Source: an uncultured Saprospiraceae bacterium | Lineage (GTDB): Bacteria > Bacteroidota > Bacteroidia > Chitinophagales > Saprospiraceae | Length of the DNA: 64,000 nt | Assembly (NCBI GenBank): GCA_937942435.1 | Contig: CALDEM010000004.1 | Coordinates: forward strand, 23,330 to 87,329 | Direction of reading: 5' to 3' | The notes under the pieces: generated by a model | Seen by the model: only the letters and a program-made list of their open reading frames with translations | What the model was told of the DNA's origin: nothing | The model's database searches: none | Made by a program: the position numbers and the translations under genes | Shown: piece after piece, positions 55,955-64,000 of the stretch | Layout of the letters: every line of letters begins with the position of its first letter | Numbering within the stretch: position 1 is the first letter of the stretch

Positions 55955-58174
55955 CTAAACGTTTATCCAGTAAGTCATTTTAGCCACAATGGCTCTGTTC
56001 TTAATATTGAATGCAAATCGATCTGATGGTTCTTCTAAGTTGCCCGTAAAGTAATTGTCCGTAAAGACAATGAAAAAATCGGATACTGGAGCAAACCTCC
56101 ATTGCAATCGAGCATTGATATTAGTATTCTTTGCTTGCGTATTGTACTGGACAAATGCAGTAGCGAATAGTGCCTTTGAAAAAGTATAGTCCACTCTTGG
56201 ACCTATCAATAGTGTTTGTTTTGTCTCATCGAGATGTGGCAGATTAAAGTGATTCCAACTGTAATTAAGCTCTATCATACCTTTGGGTTGGTATCTATAT
56301 CTAACACTGCCTCTCATCCCAACTCTACTTCCATTAAAATAACCGCCTGCAACTGGGCCAAAGTTAGCACTCAGGTTTTTTCTACTATCAGTGCTAATAT
56401 TAGCCTGAAAGCTAACATAGTTATATTCGGTACCGCCTGGTAGAGGTGCACTACTTGTACCTGTTGGGTCAAAATCACCAAATAGATAGACATAGTTGTG
56501 ACTCACGTCCATAAAAAACCGAGCGCTATTATTGAACTGCCCGTTGGTGCCGATACTTATTTCATGGTCCGTTTTACCGAATCCTGGACGCCATATAACA
56601 TCGGCTTGACTTCTGATTTCTAATCTATTAAATGGCCCTTGGGTTGGATAAAATCTAAGATTGAGCTCTGGTTCAACTTGGATAAAATTAGTCCTTCTGA
56701 TAAATCCTACCTCGGCGTTATAATCATCTTGTACATAGGTATGGGACCAGCTTATACCTATATCTCTTTTGTTATAATTGAGTTCAGCTCCATGGGCTAG
56801 TTTAGCTTCTGTATCCGGAGTGATCGCAGTGTGTAAAAATGTCTTGCCTGACCACGTGTTATCCGTAGATGCATAGTTAAAATCAAGTCCCGCTATGCGA
56901 TTAAAAGGCTTTATATCAAGTGCCTCTACATTGTCGGCAAAGGATTGTTTATTTACAAAAATAAATCCAATATTAGATCGATCCCATATCTTCTTTTGAA
57001 GGACAGCTACACTATAATTGATACTTGGGAGTCCTTGCTCAACATTCTCAGCAGTCTGCATATTGAGTAATCCTACTCTTGTATTTTTATTCAATTTGCC
57101 GCTAAGGCGTAGACCTCCTAATATCCGATTCTGAACCGTTGATCCAGTATTAACATCGGTACCCACACCTATTCTTCTTGAGAAAAAAGGATTCACTCCT
57201 GAGAAACCAAAATCTCCAAAGAGATCGGCATTCTCAACAAAGAATTGGCGGCGTTCAGGAAAGAACAACTCAAATCTACTCAAGTTAGTAACCTGTCTAT
57301 CTACTTCTACTTGAGAGAAGTCAGGGTTGACAGTTAAGTCAAGATTGAGTCCAGGTGTCACTGCTACTTTTACATCTCCACCGATATCTGCGAATCTGTC
57401 TACAGGTGTATTGGCCTCAAAATCTTTACTCCCTCCTGCTGTCACAAATGGTATGACACTTACCTTACTACTGCCGCTTCCTGGTAGTTGCTCCCAGTTC
57501 AACTCACCTGTGTATGCCAGACTAAATAAAGTCTGATTTCTCGGTGTACGTTTCCAGACACTCATCTCATTGTCCTGAGTATCAAACCTATAGACGACCA
57601 TACCCCACTTCTTATTAGCTGGGTCAAATCGCAACGTGCTAAAAGGAATCTCTAACTCAGCAGTATAGTAACCATCAAACTTCTTTGCTTCTCCTTTCCA
57701 TTTGTTATCCCACGACTCTGAGAAGTCGCGAAAACCATTGCCTCCATTAGTTACAACGCCTTCTCTGATGACACCTTCGGGATTGATTCCAAAAAAGATG
57801 CCATTGGTATTGTCATCAAAAGTATCAAAGACTAGGGTTATGTTATCACTTCCTCCTGCACGGTAATCGCGTTTGAGAGAGTTAACGATCCAATCATTGC
57901 CTGCTCCGAAGCATTTTATGCCGACATAAAGATTGTTATCATCAGCTACTAAGTAGACCTCTGACTGACCGTTAGCTAAAAGCGAATCTGTAGGAAAGTA
58001 CTGCCAAAAATCAGTTGCCGGAACAACACTCGACCAAAGGTCATCATCTAAGACTCCGTCTACCGTTGGACCTGTCTTGACGTACTTGATATCAACTGAC
58101 TTAGTCTCATCGCTAAACTGAGCAGCTAGGAGCACACTAATCGAAAGAAAGAAACAAGTACACAGACTTTTCAT
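55955..58174 (-). CDS. DUF5916 outer-membrane protein with N-terminal carbohydrate-binding-like domain
   Basis: About 739 residues from the ATG at 58174; a start at 58195 would add seven residues but would lie upstream of a promoter-like TACTTTTG. A signal peptide (about 1-18, ending LLAAQ) precedes a CBM9-like domain (about 30-210: DGVLDDDLWSSVVPATDF, EVYLVADDNNLYVGIKC, DNITLVFDTFDDNTNG). A DUF5916 barrel follows (ELFFPERRQFFVENADLFG, FFSRRIG). The family is an outer-membrane beta-barrel of Bacteroidota with no firm function. Confidence 0.88.
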   Translation of the reverse strand: MKSLCTCFFLSISVLLAAQFSDETKSVDIKYVKTGPTVDGVLDDDLWSSVVPATDFWQYFPTDSLLANGQSEVYLVADDNNLYVGIKCFGAGNDWIVNSLKRDYRAGGSDNITLVFDTFDDNTNGIFFGINPEGVIREGVVTNGGNGFRDFSESWDNKWKGEAKKFDGYYTAELEIPFSTLRFDPANKKWGMVVYRFDTQDNEMSVWKRTPRNQTLFSLAYTGELNWEQLPGSGSSKVSVIPFVTAGGSKDFEANTPVDRFADIGGDVKVAVTPGLNLDLTVNPDFSQVEVDRQVTNLSRFELFFPERRQFFVENADLFGDFGFSGVNPFFSRRIGVGTDVNTGSTVQNRILGGLRLSGKLNKNTRVGLLNMQTAENVEQGLPSINYSVAVLQKKIWDRSNIGFIFVNKQSFADNVEALDIKPFNRIAGLDFNYASTDNTWSGKTFLHTAITPDTEAKLAHGAELNYNKRDIGISWSHTYVQDDYNAEVGFIRRTNFIQVEPELNLRFYPTQGPFNRLEIRSQADVIWRPGFGKTDHEISIGTNGQFNNSARFFMDVSHNYVYLFGDFDPTGTSSAPLPGGTEYNYVSFQANISTDSRKNLSANFGPVAGGYFNGSRVGMRGSVRYRYQPKGMIELNYSWNHFNLPHLDETKQTLLIGPRVDYTFSKALFATAFVQYNTQAKNTNINARLQWRFAPVSDFFIVFTDNYFTGNLEEPSDRFAFNIKNRAIVAKMTYWINV

Positions 58175-58178
58175 CGCG

Positions 58179-58186
58179 CAAAAGTA
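58179..58186 (-). promoter_or_regulatory. Candidate -7 element of the DUF5916 gene
   Basis: TACTTTTG on the minus strand ends four bases before the ATG at 58174, so the mRNA would be almost leaderless. No clear -33 TTG. Confidence 0.4.
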
Positions 58187-58326
58187 TCGCTTCATAAGAC
58201 ACGTAGTATATTGGCTAATATTAAGGAGTTGTTAATAGGTTTCTTTCCCAGCACCTATAAAGAACTATTTTAACGTGAAAAGGTTCTTTATTAACAACTT
58301 ATGACTCCTCCCTGACAATCGAATCC

Positions 58327-59604
58327 ATGGAATCAACACACTTGCAAAAGATTGAGAAGTACAGCACAGAACTTCTCACCGAACACCTTTCTGAAAAAAT
58401 GGTGTTTCATGATATCGCCTACACGCTTCGACTCATAGAGGATATAAAAGAGATAGCAGAAGCAGAAAATGTATCCGAGGAAGATAAAGAAGTGGTCCTC
58501 ATAGCAGGATGGCTATCTAATTTAGGCTTTACTCATACTGATATACTAAAGAAAGTTAGCTCACCTGAAGACTTATTTGCTCTTTGCTACCAGTGCTCGA
58601 TCATGATGAGCAAAAACTTTCTTGAAGAGATCCAGCTTCCAGATGATACCAAGTCTCGGGTATATGCACTACTTGAAGAAGTAAAACCTGGTGTAGAGGT
58701 AAAGTCTCATCTAGGAATGGTGTTATCTGACGCGATAGCCGCAGAATGGGGTCGGCCAAAATCTAAAGCAAAGGTCAAAAAGCTATATGATGAGTTTATA
58801 CTAACCGGTGCCGTATCATATGGCAAAAGCACATGGTATGATACTGTGCTCAGCTATCTCATTAAACACAAATATTATACTGATTATGCTAAGGGCAAGT
58901 ATGACAATAAAAAGTTAGAGCTACTTTCTAAGATAGAGAAAGAACAAAAAGGTCTACACAAAAAAGCCAACCTGATCATCAAAAAAGAGATGGATATCAG
59001 TGAAACTGAGCTGAAGAAATTGAAAAAGTCTTTGATATCAGTTAAAGGTCGAGATGATAGAGGTATACAGACACTCTTTAGAACAACCTCACGTAATCAC
59101 TATACACTTAATCAGATGATGGACCGCAAGGCCAATATCATGATCTCCATTAATGCGATATTGCTCTCGCTTATCATCAGTAGGACGATCGGGGGTTTAG
59201 ATACTTATTGTATCCACAATATGCCCATCTTGATACTTTTACTATTTGCGATGGCGTCTATGATATTCTCAGTCTTAGCGATCACCCCATTTAAAACACA
59301 AGGGACATTTACAGAATCAGAGATCAGAGAAAAAAAAGGAAACTTGCTCTACTATGGCAACTTCCACAGCATGAACCTTAGAGACTTTGAGTGGGGCATG
59401 CTGGAGATGCTCAGCGATGGGGACTTCCTTTACTCTACCATGATCAGAGATCTATACTTCTTAGGAGAGACATTACACAAAAAATCAAGAATGATTAGGA
59501 TGTCTCTTGGGATGTTTATCCTCGGTGTTATTATATCGACTATAGTCTTCGCGATTGTAGCATCCATGGATGACTTCCACTTCGGATTGGCTACTCACAT
59601 ATAA
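58327..59604 (+). CDS. Pycsar-effector-like (PycTM/DUF5706) membrane protein with a degenerate HD domain
   Basis: 425 residues. The C-terminal part (about 255-425) is a PycTM-type effector domain: DRKANIMISINAILLSLII (266-284, first membrane helix), a second helix (299-320), a soluble linker with GNFHSMNLRDFEWGML, and a last helix (393-414). The N-terminal part (about 20-200) aligns by pattern with HD phosphohydrolase domains, but the HD pair expected after the second helix reads Ser64-Asn65 (AGWLSNLGF), the next His is Cys (LCYQCS) and the third metal site reads SDAIAAEWG; only His28 remains. PycTM proteins oligomerise in the membrane in response to cyclic nucleotides in Pycsar anti-phage defence. 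No cyclase gene adjoins it. The next gene downstream is convergent. Confidence 0.82.
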   Translation: MESTHLQKIEKYSTELLTEHLSEKMVFHDIAYTLRLIEDIKEIAEAENVSEEDKEVVLIAGWLSNLGFTHTDILKKVSSPEDLFALCYQCSIMMSKNFLEEIQLPDDTKSRVYALLEEVKPGVEVKSHLGMVLSDAIAAEWGRPKSKAKVKKLYDEFILTGAVSYGKSTWYDTVLSYLIKHKYYTDYAKGKYDNKKLELLSKIEKEQKGLHKKANLIIKKEMDISETELKKLKKSLISVKGRDDRGIQTLFRTTSRNHYTLNQMMDRKANIMISINAILLSLIISRTIGGLDTYCIHNMPILILLLFAMASMIFSVLAITPFKTQGTFTESEIREKKGNLLYYGNFHSMNLRDFEWGMLEMLSDGDFLYSTMIRDLYFLGETLHKKSRMIRMSLGMFILGVIISTIVFAIVASMDDFHFGLATHI

Positions 59605-59608
59605 GAAG

Positions 59609-60490
59609 CTAACAGATCACCCTAAGAGACTGCTTCATCACCTTAAACTCTAGCTCGCCTGCGCTAAATGGATATCCTTCTCCATCCACGTGCATATAGC
59701 TATCTTCAAAAGTTGTGACCTTGATACTTGATACCTGATTAAGACTTGCAAACTTGCTCTTGTGGATGCGCCCGGCCCAAAATCTCCAAGCGTTGCCTAT
59801 ATAGTTCATCTTATGCGCATCATGGACCATCAGTGCATCGACTAGACCATCACTTGTATCTGCGTTAGCAGCAATCTTAAAATTGTAGCCAAACATGGAG
59901 CCATTGGCCACATTGATAGAAAGGAACTTTCCTTTTTGAGTCTCTCCGTTGATCTCAACTTTGTACGTTTGGTTTTTATACTTAACCGCTTCAGATAGAG
60001 CGCCCTTGAGATAAGTACTAAATCCTCGCTTTGAGCTTTGTTTCGTTTTATAAGCAACTAAACCATCTATCCCCACACCAGCCATATTGACATAAAACTT
60101 GTCATTGACAGTAGCCGTATCGATCACTTTACTATTGAAGTTGTTGATGATCCCAATTGCTTTTTTAGCATTGCGACCGATGCCAAGATGCATACTCAAG
60201 CCATTTCCAGATCCACCGGGTATGATACCTAGGGCAGTATCCGAATAAGCTAAAGCAGAGGCTACTTCATTAACAGTCCCATCACCACCTACAGATACTA
60301 CTGCATCGACGGCTCTATCTCGGGCTGAAGCAGCTATCTCAGATGCGTGGCCTGCATATTCTGTAAAGACGAGTTTGTACTCAAACTTTTGCTGGTCTAT
60401 AGAACTAACTATCTGATCTGGGATCTTTGCTTTAGAACCATGTCCAGCAAACGGATTGACAACAAAGAGTAGGGTCTTCTTATCTGTCAT
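59609..60490 (-). CDS. Diacylglycerol kinase family protein (DagK/YegS-like lipid kinase)
   Basis: 293 residues with the catalytic-domain signature VGGDGTVNEVASAL (68-80, GGDGT loop) and GIIPGGSGNGLSMHLGI (about 94-110), plus a C-terminal beta-domain with DGEGYPF near the end. These enzymes phosphorylate diacylglycerol, sphingoid bases or ceramide. It is last in a five-gene lipid cassette and overlaps the GtrA gene by ATGA. The lipid substrate is not determined; the adjoining AUR1-like gene makes sphingolipids or diacylglycerol plausible. Confidence 0.88.
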   Translation of the reverse strand: MTDKKTLLFVVNPFAGHGSKAKIPDQIVSSIDQQKFEYKLVFTEYAGHASEIAASARDRAVDAVVSVGGDGTVNEVASALAYSDTALGIIPGGSGNGLSMHLGIGRNAKKAIGIINNFNSKVIDTATVNDKFYVNMAGVGIDGLVAYKTKQSSKRGFSTYLKGALSEAVKYKNQTYKVEINGETQKGKFLSINVANGSMFGYNFKIAANADTSDGLVDALMVHDAHKMNYIGNAWRFWAGRIHKSKFASLNQVSSIKVTTFEDSYMHVDGEGYPFSAGELEFKVMKQSLRVIC

Positions 60491-60897
60491 CTGAATACAA
60501 AATATCTTTGCATAGGAAAGTTGTATGATATACCCACTAAGACTGCGGTTATCACTCGAGCTACCATATAATGTCCGACGTCTATCACTTCCGTAAATAT
60601 ATATTCTCCGAAGGTATTTAACAATATGCTACCTGACACAACCAAAATAAATCTCATGGACTGAGCACTCATGCTGCCTTCCTTATTAAGGAAGGTCCAG
60701 TTTCTACCAAGAAAGAAAGCAACTGTTGCTCCTCCAAGTGCACCTATAAATGTGCCCACTACAGGGTTAAATCCAAGGACTTCTTTGCAAAATAATAATG
60801 TTGAAAAATCAGTAGCTGTTGCGGTACCCGCGCTGAAGTTGTATCTCAGCAAAGACTTAAAGAAAGGAACATTCTGCTTGCTATTACCAGATCCCAT
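60487..60897 (-). CDS. GtrA family membrane protein
   Basis: 136 residues with four membrane segments (about 20-36, 45-63, 80-97 and 107-124). Family motifs: ATATDFSTLLF, GGATVAFFLGRNWTF and SYNFPMQRYFVF. GtrA proteins are thought to flip or assist transfer of polyprenyl-linked sugars or other lipid-linked groups across the membrane. It overlaps pgpA-like gene by 14 bases and the kinase gene by 4, so it is part of one coupled lipid operon. Confidence 0.9.
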   Translation of the reverse strand: MGSGNSKQNVPFFKSLLRYNFSAGTATATDFSTLLFCKEVLGFNPVVGTFIGALGGATVAFFLGRNWTFLNKEGSMSAQSMRFILVVSGSILLNTFGEYIFTEVIDVGHYMVARVITAVLVGISYNFPMQRYFVFR

Positions 60898-61357
60898 ATG
60901 TCGCCAAAAATAAGAGAAGTAGCCTTAAAGTAATATTTGCATAGACACCCGCTATGAGATCATCGACAATCACGCTAAAATCAGACTTCAGGTCATCAAA
61001 TTTTCTGATACCCAGCGGTTTCCAAATATCGAAAACTCTAAAAAGTATAAAACTCAGTATGATCGTCGTCCAACTGATTGGGATGAATGCTAATGTTAAC
61101 CATACACCGACTACTTCATCTATGACAATCCTCTGATCATCATGCTCCCATCCATCTGGCAACTCTGTTATACTCCAATATCCGATCAGGGACCATGCTA
61201 TAGTCAGCAGCGGTATGATCCATATAGACTCGAGCAATCCCATTTGCCATAGAGCAATAATAATAAGATTGCCAACCAACGTACCCCAAGTCCCAGGCGC
61301 AAAAGGCATAAAACCAGAATACAACCCAGATGAAACTAAGACATGAAAAAATCTCAA
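60884..61357 (-). CDS. pgpA: Phosphatidylglycerophosphatase A-like phosphatase
   Basis: 157 residues of the PgpA family: FAPGTWGTLVGN at the N-terminus, the catalytic acidic segment DQRIVIDEVVGVW (about 74-86), FRVFDIWKPLGIRKFDDL, and VDDLIAGVYAN near the C-terminus. PgpA removes the phosphate from phosphatidylglycerol phosphate; close homologues in the Bacteroides inositol-lipid cluster remove it from phosphatidylinositol phosphate. Here it lies between an AUR1-like PAP2 and GtrA genes, so the latter role is possible. Confidence 0.88.
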   Translation of the reverse strand: MRFFHVLVSSGLYSGFMPFAPGTWGTLVGNLIIIALWQMGLLESIWIIPLLTIAWSLIGYWSITELPDGWEHDDQRIVIDEVVGVWLTLAFIPISWTTIILSFILFRVFDIWKPLGIRKFDDLKSDFSVIVDDLIAGVYANITLRLLLLFLATYGIW

Positions 61358-61390
61358 AGGCGATTATTAAGCCGCAAATCTACATATAAG

Positions 61391-62305
61391 TCATGTGGCA
61401 AACTGGCGTAAATACCAATCGTCTAACTTTTTGAAAACTTGAGTCTTCGCTACTTGCGACATGATGCCAAATGATAACAAGGCACAAAGAATACCAAGCA
61501 AGACATCAATGACATAATGATGTTGGCTATACACTGCTCCTATCCAAGTTCCAATGGCCATAATCGTGAAAAAGATAGCAAAGCCCTTATGCCTATACTT
61601 TATCGCAAATAAGAGACAAAGCAAAGGATAGGTCGAGTGTAAAGAAGGGATAGCGCCAAAGACGTTAGTGCCCTTAGAGTAAATACCACGAAAAACATCG
61701 ATACCAATCAAACGATCAAATTCTGAAAGCAAAGCCTCACTGCCCATAACCGTTGTATCAAGGACATCTCCATGAGCGAGGTAATACCATGGTGGAGCAG
61801 CTGGGTACAGGTAGTAAACGGCTATGCCAATCATATTGGCCAATAAATAAGCATATGCAAACTGCGCAACAGCAGGCTTATCCTTCCATAAAAGGTACAC
61901 CGCAAATATCATAGGCGCGGGCATCCAGAGTAGGTAGGACGTACCACAGAACAGACTCAAAACATCATTGAGTCGAGGTTGAAACCACTCGCACAAAGAA
62001 ACAATACGGCCTCCATCTTCTATGCCAAATAAGCTCACTTCTAAATCATATAAATCCTTGATATGGACAGTGCTGACCTTATAATTAGGTAAAAAGGTCA
62101 TCGCATCATAGAGCATGGTCCATCCAGCAAAACCTGTCCAAGCAAGTACCAGATAATAACCATATTTATGAGATAGACAAAGAACTGACACAAGGAGTAA
62201 GAACAGCGTATGATCTAGTCTCCATCCAACGAAGAAAAAGAAAAAGAGGAAATAGGCTATTGCAAATACAGCCGTGAACTTTAAACGATTGGTCAAATCT
62301 CCCAT
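61391..62305 (-). CDS. AUR1-like PAP2 phosphotransferase
   Basis: 304 residues with about seven membrane segments. PAP2/AUR1 motifs are YPAAPPWYY (167-175), FGAIPSLHSTYPLL (216-229, His223) and YSQHHYVIDVLLG (259-271, His263 and Asp267). In inositol-phosphorylceramide synthases the two His and the Asp form the catalytic triad that transfers an inositol-phosphate head group from phosphatidylinositol to ceramide. The YPxxPPWY motif distinguishes this group from simple lipid phosphatases. Activity on inositol lipids is an inference from this motif and the flanking genes. Confidence 0.85.
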   Translation of the reverse strand: MGDLTNRLKFTAVFAIAYFLFFFFFVGWRLDHTLFLLLVSVLCLSHKYGYYLVLAWTGFAGWTMLYDAMTFLPNYKVSTVHIKDLYDLEVSLFGIEDGGRIVSLCEWFQPRLNDVLSLFCGTSYLLWMPAPMIFAVYLLWKDKPAVAQFAYAYLLANMIGIAVYYLYPAAPPWYYLAHGDVLDTTVMGSEALLSEFDRLIGIDVFRGIYSKGTNVFGAIPSLHSTYPLLCLLFAIKYRHKGFAIFFTIMAIGTWIGAVYSQHHYVIDVLLGILCALLSFGIMSQVAKTQVFKKLDDWYLRQFAT

Positions 62306-62339
62306 ACAGACACTACTAACGATAAAGGCAGGATAGCGT

Positions 62340-63026
62340 TTACCTAGATGCTAACTTTTTTAATTGATGTTCTGAATGAAACAGTCTTCTTAAAGCTGTG
62401 ATATTGGTAGATATGGCAAGAAACAGAAAACCCGCAGTGAAATAATCAAGCCCATCGATCAATATACCGCCGATGTCAGACGAAGGATTAACCCAGAACA
62501 CGATGCCCCAAATGATAGCCCAAACACCTATAAATACAATACGCTCAGGTCTCTGCATAAATCCAACAGCACAATCTACTCCCAGCGCTTCTGCGCGTGA
62601 TCTATTGTAACTGACCATAATAGAACCAATGAGTGCCACAAAGCTCAAGATAACACCCAAGAGGTGATCAAAATGATTGTAGTACAATAGGATACCCATA
62701 AACATGATGAACTCACTATATCGATCAACAACGGAGTCAAAGAATGCTCCGAACTTAGACTTCATATCATATAGTCGCGCTAGTCTACCGTCTATTGTAT
62801 CCATCAACCCAGCAAAACCTAATATGATACCAAACCCGAATAGGTTATCTCCGTAGTTAAAGTGATCCCAATTAAAGTAATTAACTAAGTGCAATGCTGC
62901 CACGATATTGAGGATAAGACCTACCAATGTTATATGATTAGGCGTAATCCCAAGCTTTTTGATCACATGCACTAATGGATCAAACAAAAAATAGAGAACT
63001 TTTCGGCCAACTTCTTTATAATCCAT
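62340..63026 (-). CDS. CDP-alcohol phosphatidyltransferase family protein
   Basis: 228 residues from the ATG at 63026 (MDYKEVGRKVLYFLFDPL); the frame extends to 63122 but adds a non-hydrophobic, atypical leader. The family signature D-x2-DG-x2-AR-x8-G-x3-D-x3-D is complete in LMDTIDGRLARLYD...FFDSVVDR: Asp76, Asp79, Gly80, Ala83, Arg84, Gly93, Asp97, Asp101. Five or six membrane segments. The enzyme condenses CDP-diacylglycerol with an alcohol or sugar phosphate; with the AUR1-like and PgpA-like genes following, phosphatidylinositol phosphate synthesis is a good guess. It is the first gene of the cassette. Confidence 0.88.
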   Translation of the reverse strand: MDYKEVGRKVLYFLFDPLVHVIKKLGITPNHITLVGLILNIVAALHLVNYFNWDHFNYGDNLFGFGIILGFAGLMDTIDGRLARLYDMKSKFGAFFDSVVDRYSEFIMFMGILLYYNHFDHLLGVILSFVALIGSIMVSYNRSRAEALGVDCAVGFMQRPERIVFIGVWAIIWGIVFWVNPSSDIGGILIDGLDYFTAGFLFLAISTNITALRRLFHSEHQLKKLASR

Positions 63027-63295
63027 TCGTGGTGCAAGATATAGGTTTCTATGATGTCGGCAATGAATATTAATCTTATATGCTCTAATAAATGCACTGC
63101 TACGTCCATTGAATAGACACATATCATGCGAAGATGAATATTCTTCTTCATCACATCTTGCTTAAAATAAAGGAAAACATATCTTTGCGGTCGCTTTATA
63201 AGAAAGCAATCATGCTAAAGTGTATGATTATTGATCAGAGCAGTATCAATCACCCATAGATAAACTGCCATAATGATCAAAAAAAGATAGTGTTT

Positions 63296-63382
63296 GGTGA
63301 GGTGGGTGAGTGGCTTAAACCGCATGTTTGCTAAACATGTGAACGGGAGACTGTTCCGGGGGTTCGAATCCCCCTCTCACCG
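63296..63382 (+). tRNA. tRNA-Ser (anticodon GCT)
   Basis: 87 bases. The acceptor stem GGTGAGG pairs with TCTCACC (one G-T), discriminator G at 63382. The anticodon stem CATGT/ACATG encloses the loop TTGCTAA, anticodon GCT. It has a long variable arm, as expected for tRNA-Ser, and the T arm GGGGG-TTCGAAT-CCCCC. CCA is not encoded. Confidence 0.95.
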
Positions 63383-64000
63383 CATGAGTTTTTTTCGGGG
63401 CGTGGCGCAGTCCGGTTAGCGCACCTGTTTTGGGACAGTAAATTTTTTCATTAATAATTGTTTAACTATAACATCCTATAATCCAAAACGTATTTATCTG
63501 TAGATTAAAATAAAGTCAATAAATGAAATGATTATGAAACTTTTTTTTACAAATAATAATTAATGTTATTAGAATAAAACATAAATATTATATCTAATAT
63601 GTTTGCAGAATTGTTTGGAGTCTTAATAATCTTCCCAAGGGTCATTTTGCGCTGAGATTCTGTAGAATTACAGATAAATTCATTGGTAATAATAACAGTT
63701 TTTAATCTGCCAGAAGATTTATATGAACATGACACACTATAATATGCTTTAACCTACTTTGGGTCATAGTTGATCTTGGATATCCTTTCAATCTCTCCAT
63801 ACCACTAAATACTTTTCAGCTGTGCAAGCACCTGCTGGAGAAATTAAAACTAATCTAACAAGATTTTAAACAAATGAAAATGAGCCATTCCGTGATATGT
63901 TGTACGGACATTTACAAGGGTTTTTCGATCCCTGTAACCAAAGAAAAAATTATCAGAATATTTTTATTTATACAGAGGACATTCCCCCTACAGAACACAC
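63383..64000. other. AT-rich region after tRNA-Ser, no gene supported
   Basis: Apart from the tRNA-Pro fragment I see no tRNA remainder, terminator for a gene or convincing ORF. A 62-codon minus-strand frame (63547-63735) is compositionally random. A hairpin (TTACA-GGG around 63912-63936) may be present. The base composition is clearly more AT-rich than the preceding genes. Confidence 0.5.
63396..63438 (+). pseudogene. tRNA-Pro (anticodon TGG), 5' half only
   Basis: Starting at 63396 the sequence has a full tRNA-Pro 5' half: acceptor CGGGGCG, D arm GCGC-AGTCCGGTTA-GCGC and the anticodon loop TTTGGGA with TGG. The anticodon stem's 3' side (CAG) is short by one base, and the sequence then changes to AT-rich DNA with no variable loop, T arm or acceptor 3' strand. 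The 3' half is not found in the remaining 560 bases. Confidence 0.8.

Noticed and set aside
58327..59604. Complete Pycsar or CBASS defence island
   Set aside because: No nucleotide cyclase or other defence gene is adjacent; only an effector-like protein is present.
63547..63735. 62-codon minus-strand frame near the right end
   Set aside because: No recognisable motif, AT-rich low-complexity end; could be a remnant but cannot be supported.
63297..64000. Mobile element named outright at the right end
   Set aside because: No integrase, transposase or terminal repeats are visible in the window; only the truncated tRNA and composition change are seen.

Overview
The window is a piece of a Bacteroidota chromosome, most likely Saprospiria or a near relative. 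The evidence is type IX secretion (T9SS) sorting domains of both the A and B kind, a T9SS plug-domain protein, a DUF5916 protein, a carboxypeptidase-regulatory/OMP beta-barrel receptor, menaquinone synthesis (MenA), a bacillithiol-type YtxJ protein, and promoters of the Bacteroidota form TTG-N20/21-TAnnTTTG. Genes are densely packed. I see no insertion sequence, prophage, CRISPR array or rRNA. Most genes are housekeeping; the unusual material lies in small intergenic elements and at the right-hand end.

Left third (1-19.6 kb): the C-terminal end of a GH13 alpha-amylase, an OsmC protein, a methionine-synthesis operon (sulfhydrylase, MetX-like acyltransferase, CvfB), a protein that is little more than a T9SS sorting domain, and an FAD oxidoreductase/polyferredoxin pair. 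A tight minus-strand operon follows: YceI, SUMF1-type protein, ApbE, Tat-exported Gfo/Idh oxidoreductase, Tat-exported TIM-barrel protein. Then come an LVIVD-repeat lipoprotein, a HupE/UreJ membrane protein, an outer-membrane barrel, a T9SS type B cargo protein and MenA.

Middle (19.7-39.5 kb): a TolC/HlyD efflux pair without its inner-membrane pump, a DUF2064 transferase, TadA, GuaB, a 3-methyladenine glycosylase, the T9SS plug protein, a 56-residue YqaE/Pmp3 gene, the hybrid malic enzyme MaeB, YtxJ, a two-domain M16 protease, a secreted DUF695-RraB-like protein, the family usually labelled asparagine synthetase B, a VWA membrane protein, and a 576-base intergenic region with a duplicated short element.

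Right (39.5-58.2 kb): a six-gene minus-strand run (CoaX, unknown, TerC, ApbE, DEDDh exonuclease, di-haem peroxidase); MetK, FAH-family hydrolase and TrpS; RidA; the DUF177-L32 pair with a clear promoter and terminator; FumC; superoxide dismutase; a possible 24-residue peptide gene; bS21; a serine hydrolase; a TonB-type beta-barrel; and a DUF5916 protein.

End (58.3-64 kb): an orphan Pycsar-effector-like membrane protein (PycTM/DUF5706) fused to an HD domain that has lost its catalytic residues. It is followed by a five-gene phospholipid cassette (CDP-alcohol phosphatidyltransferase, AUR1-like PAP2, PgpA-like phosphatase, GtrA, diacylglycerol-kinase-like) that fits inositol-lipid synthesis in Bacteroidota. 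Last come tRNA-Ser(GCU) and the 5' half of a tRNA-Pro(UGG) that breaks off after the anticodon into AT-rich DNA, which looks like an insertion or rearrangement boundary.
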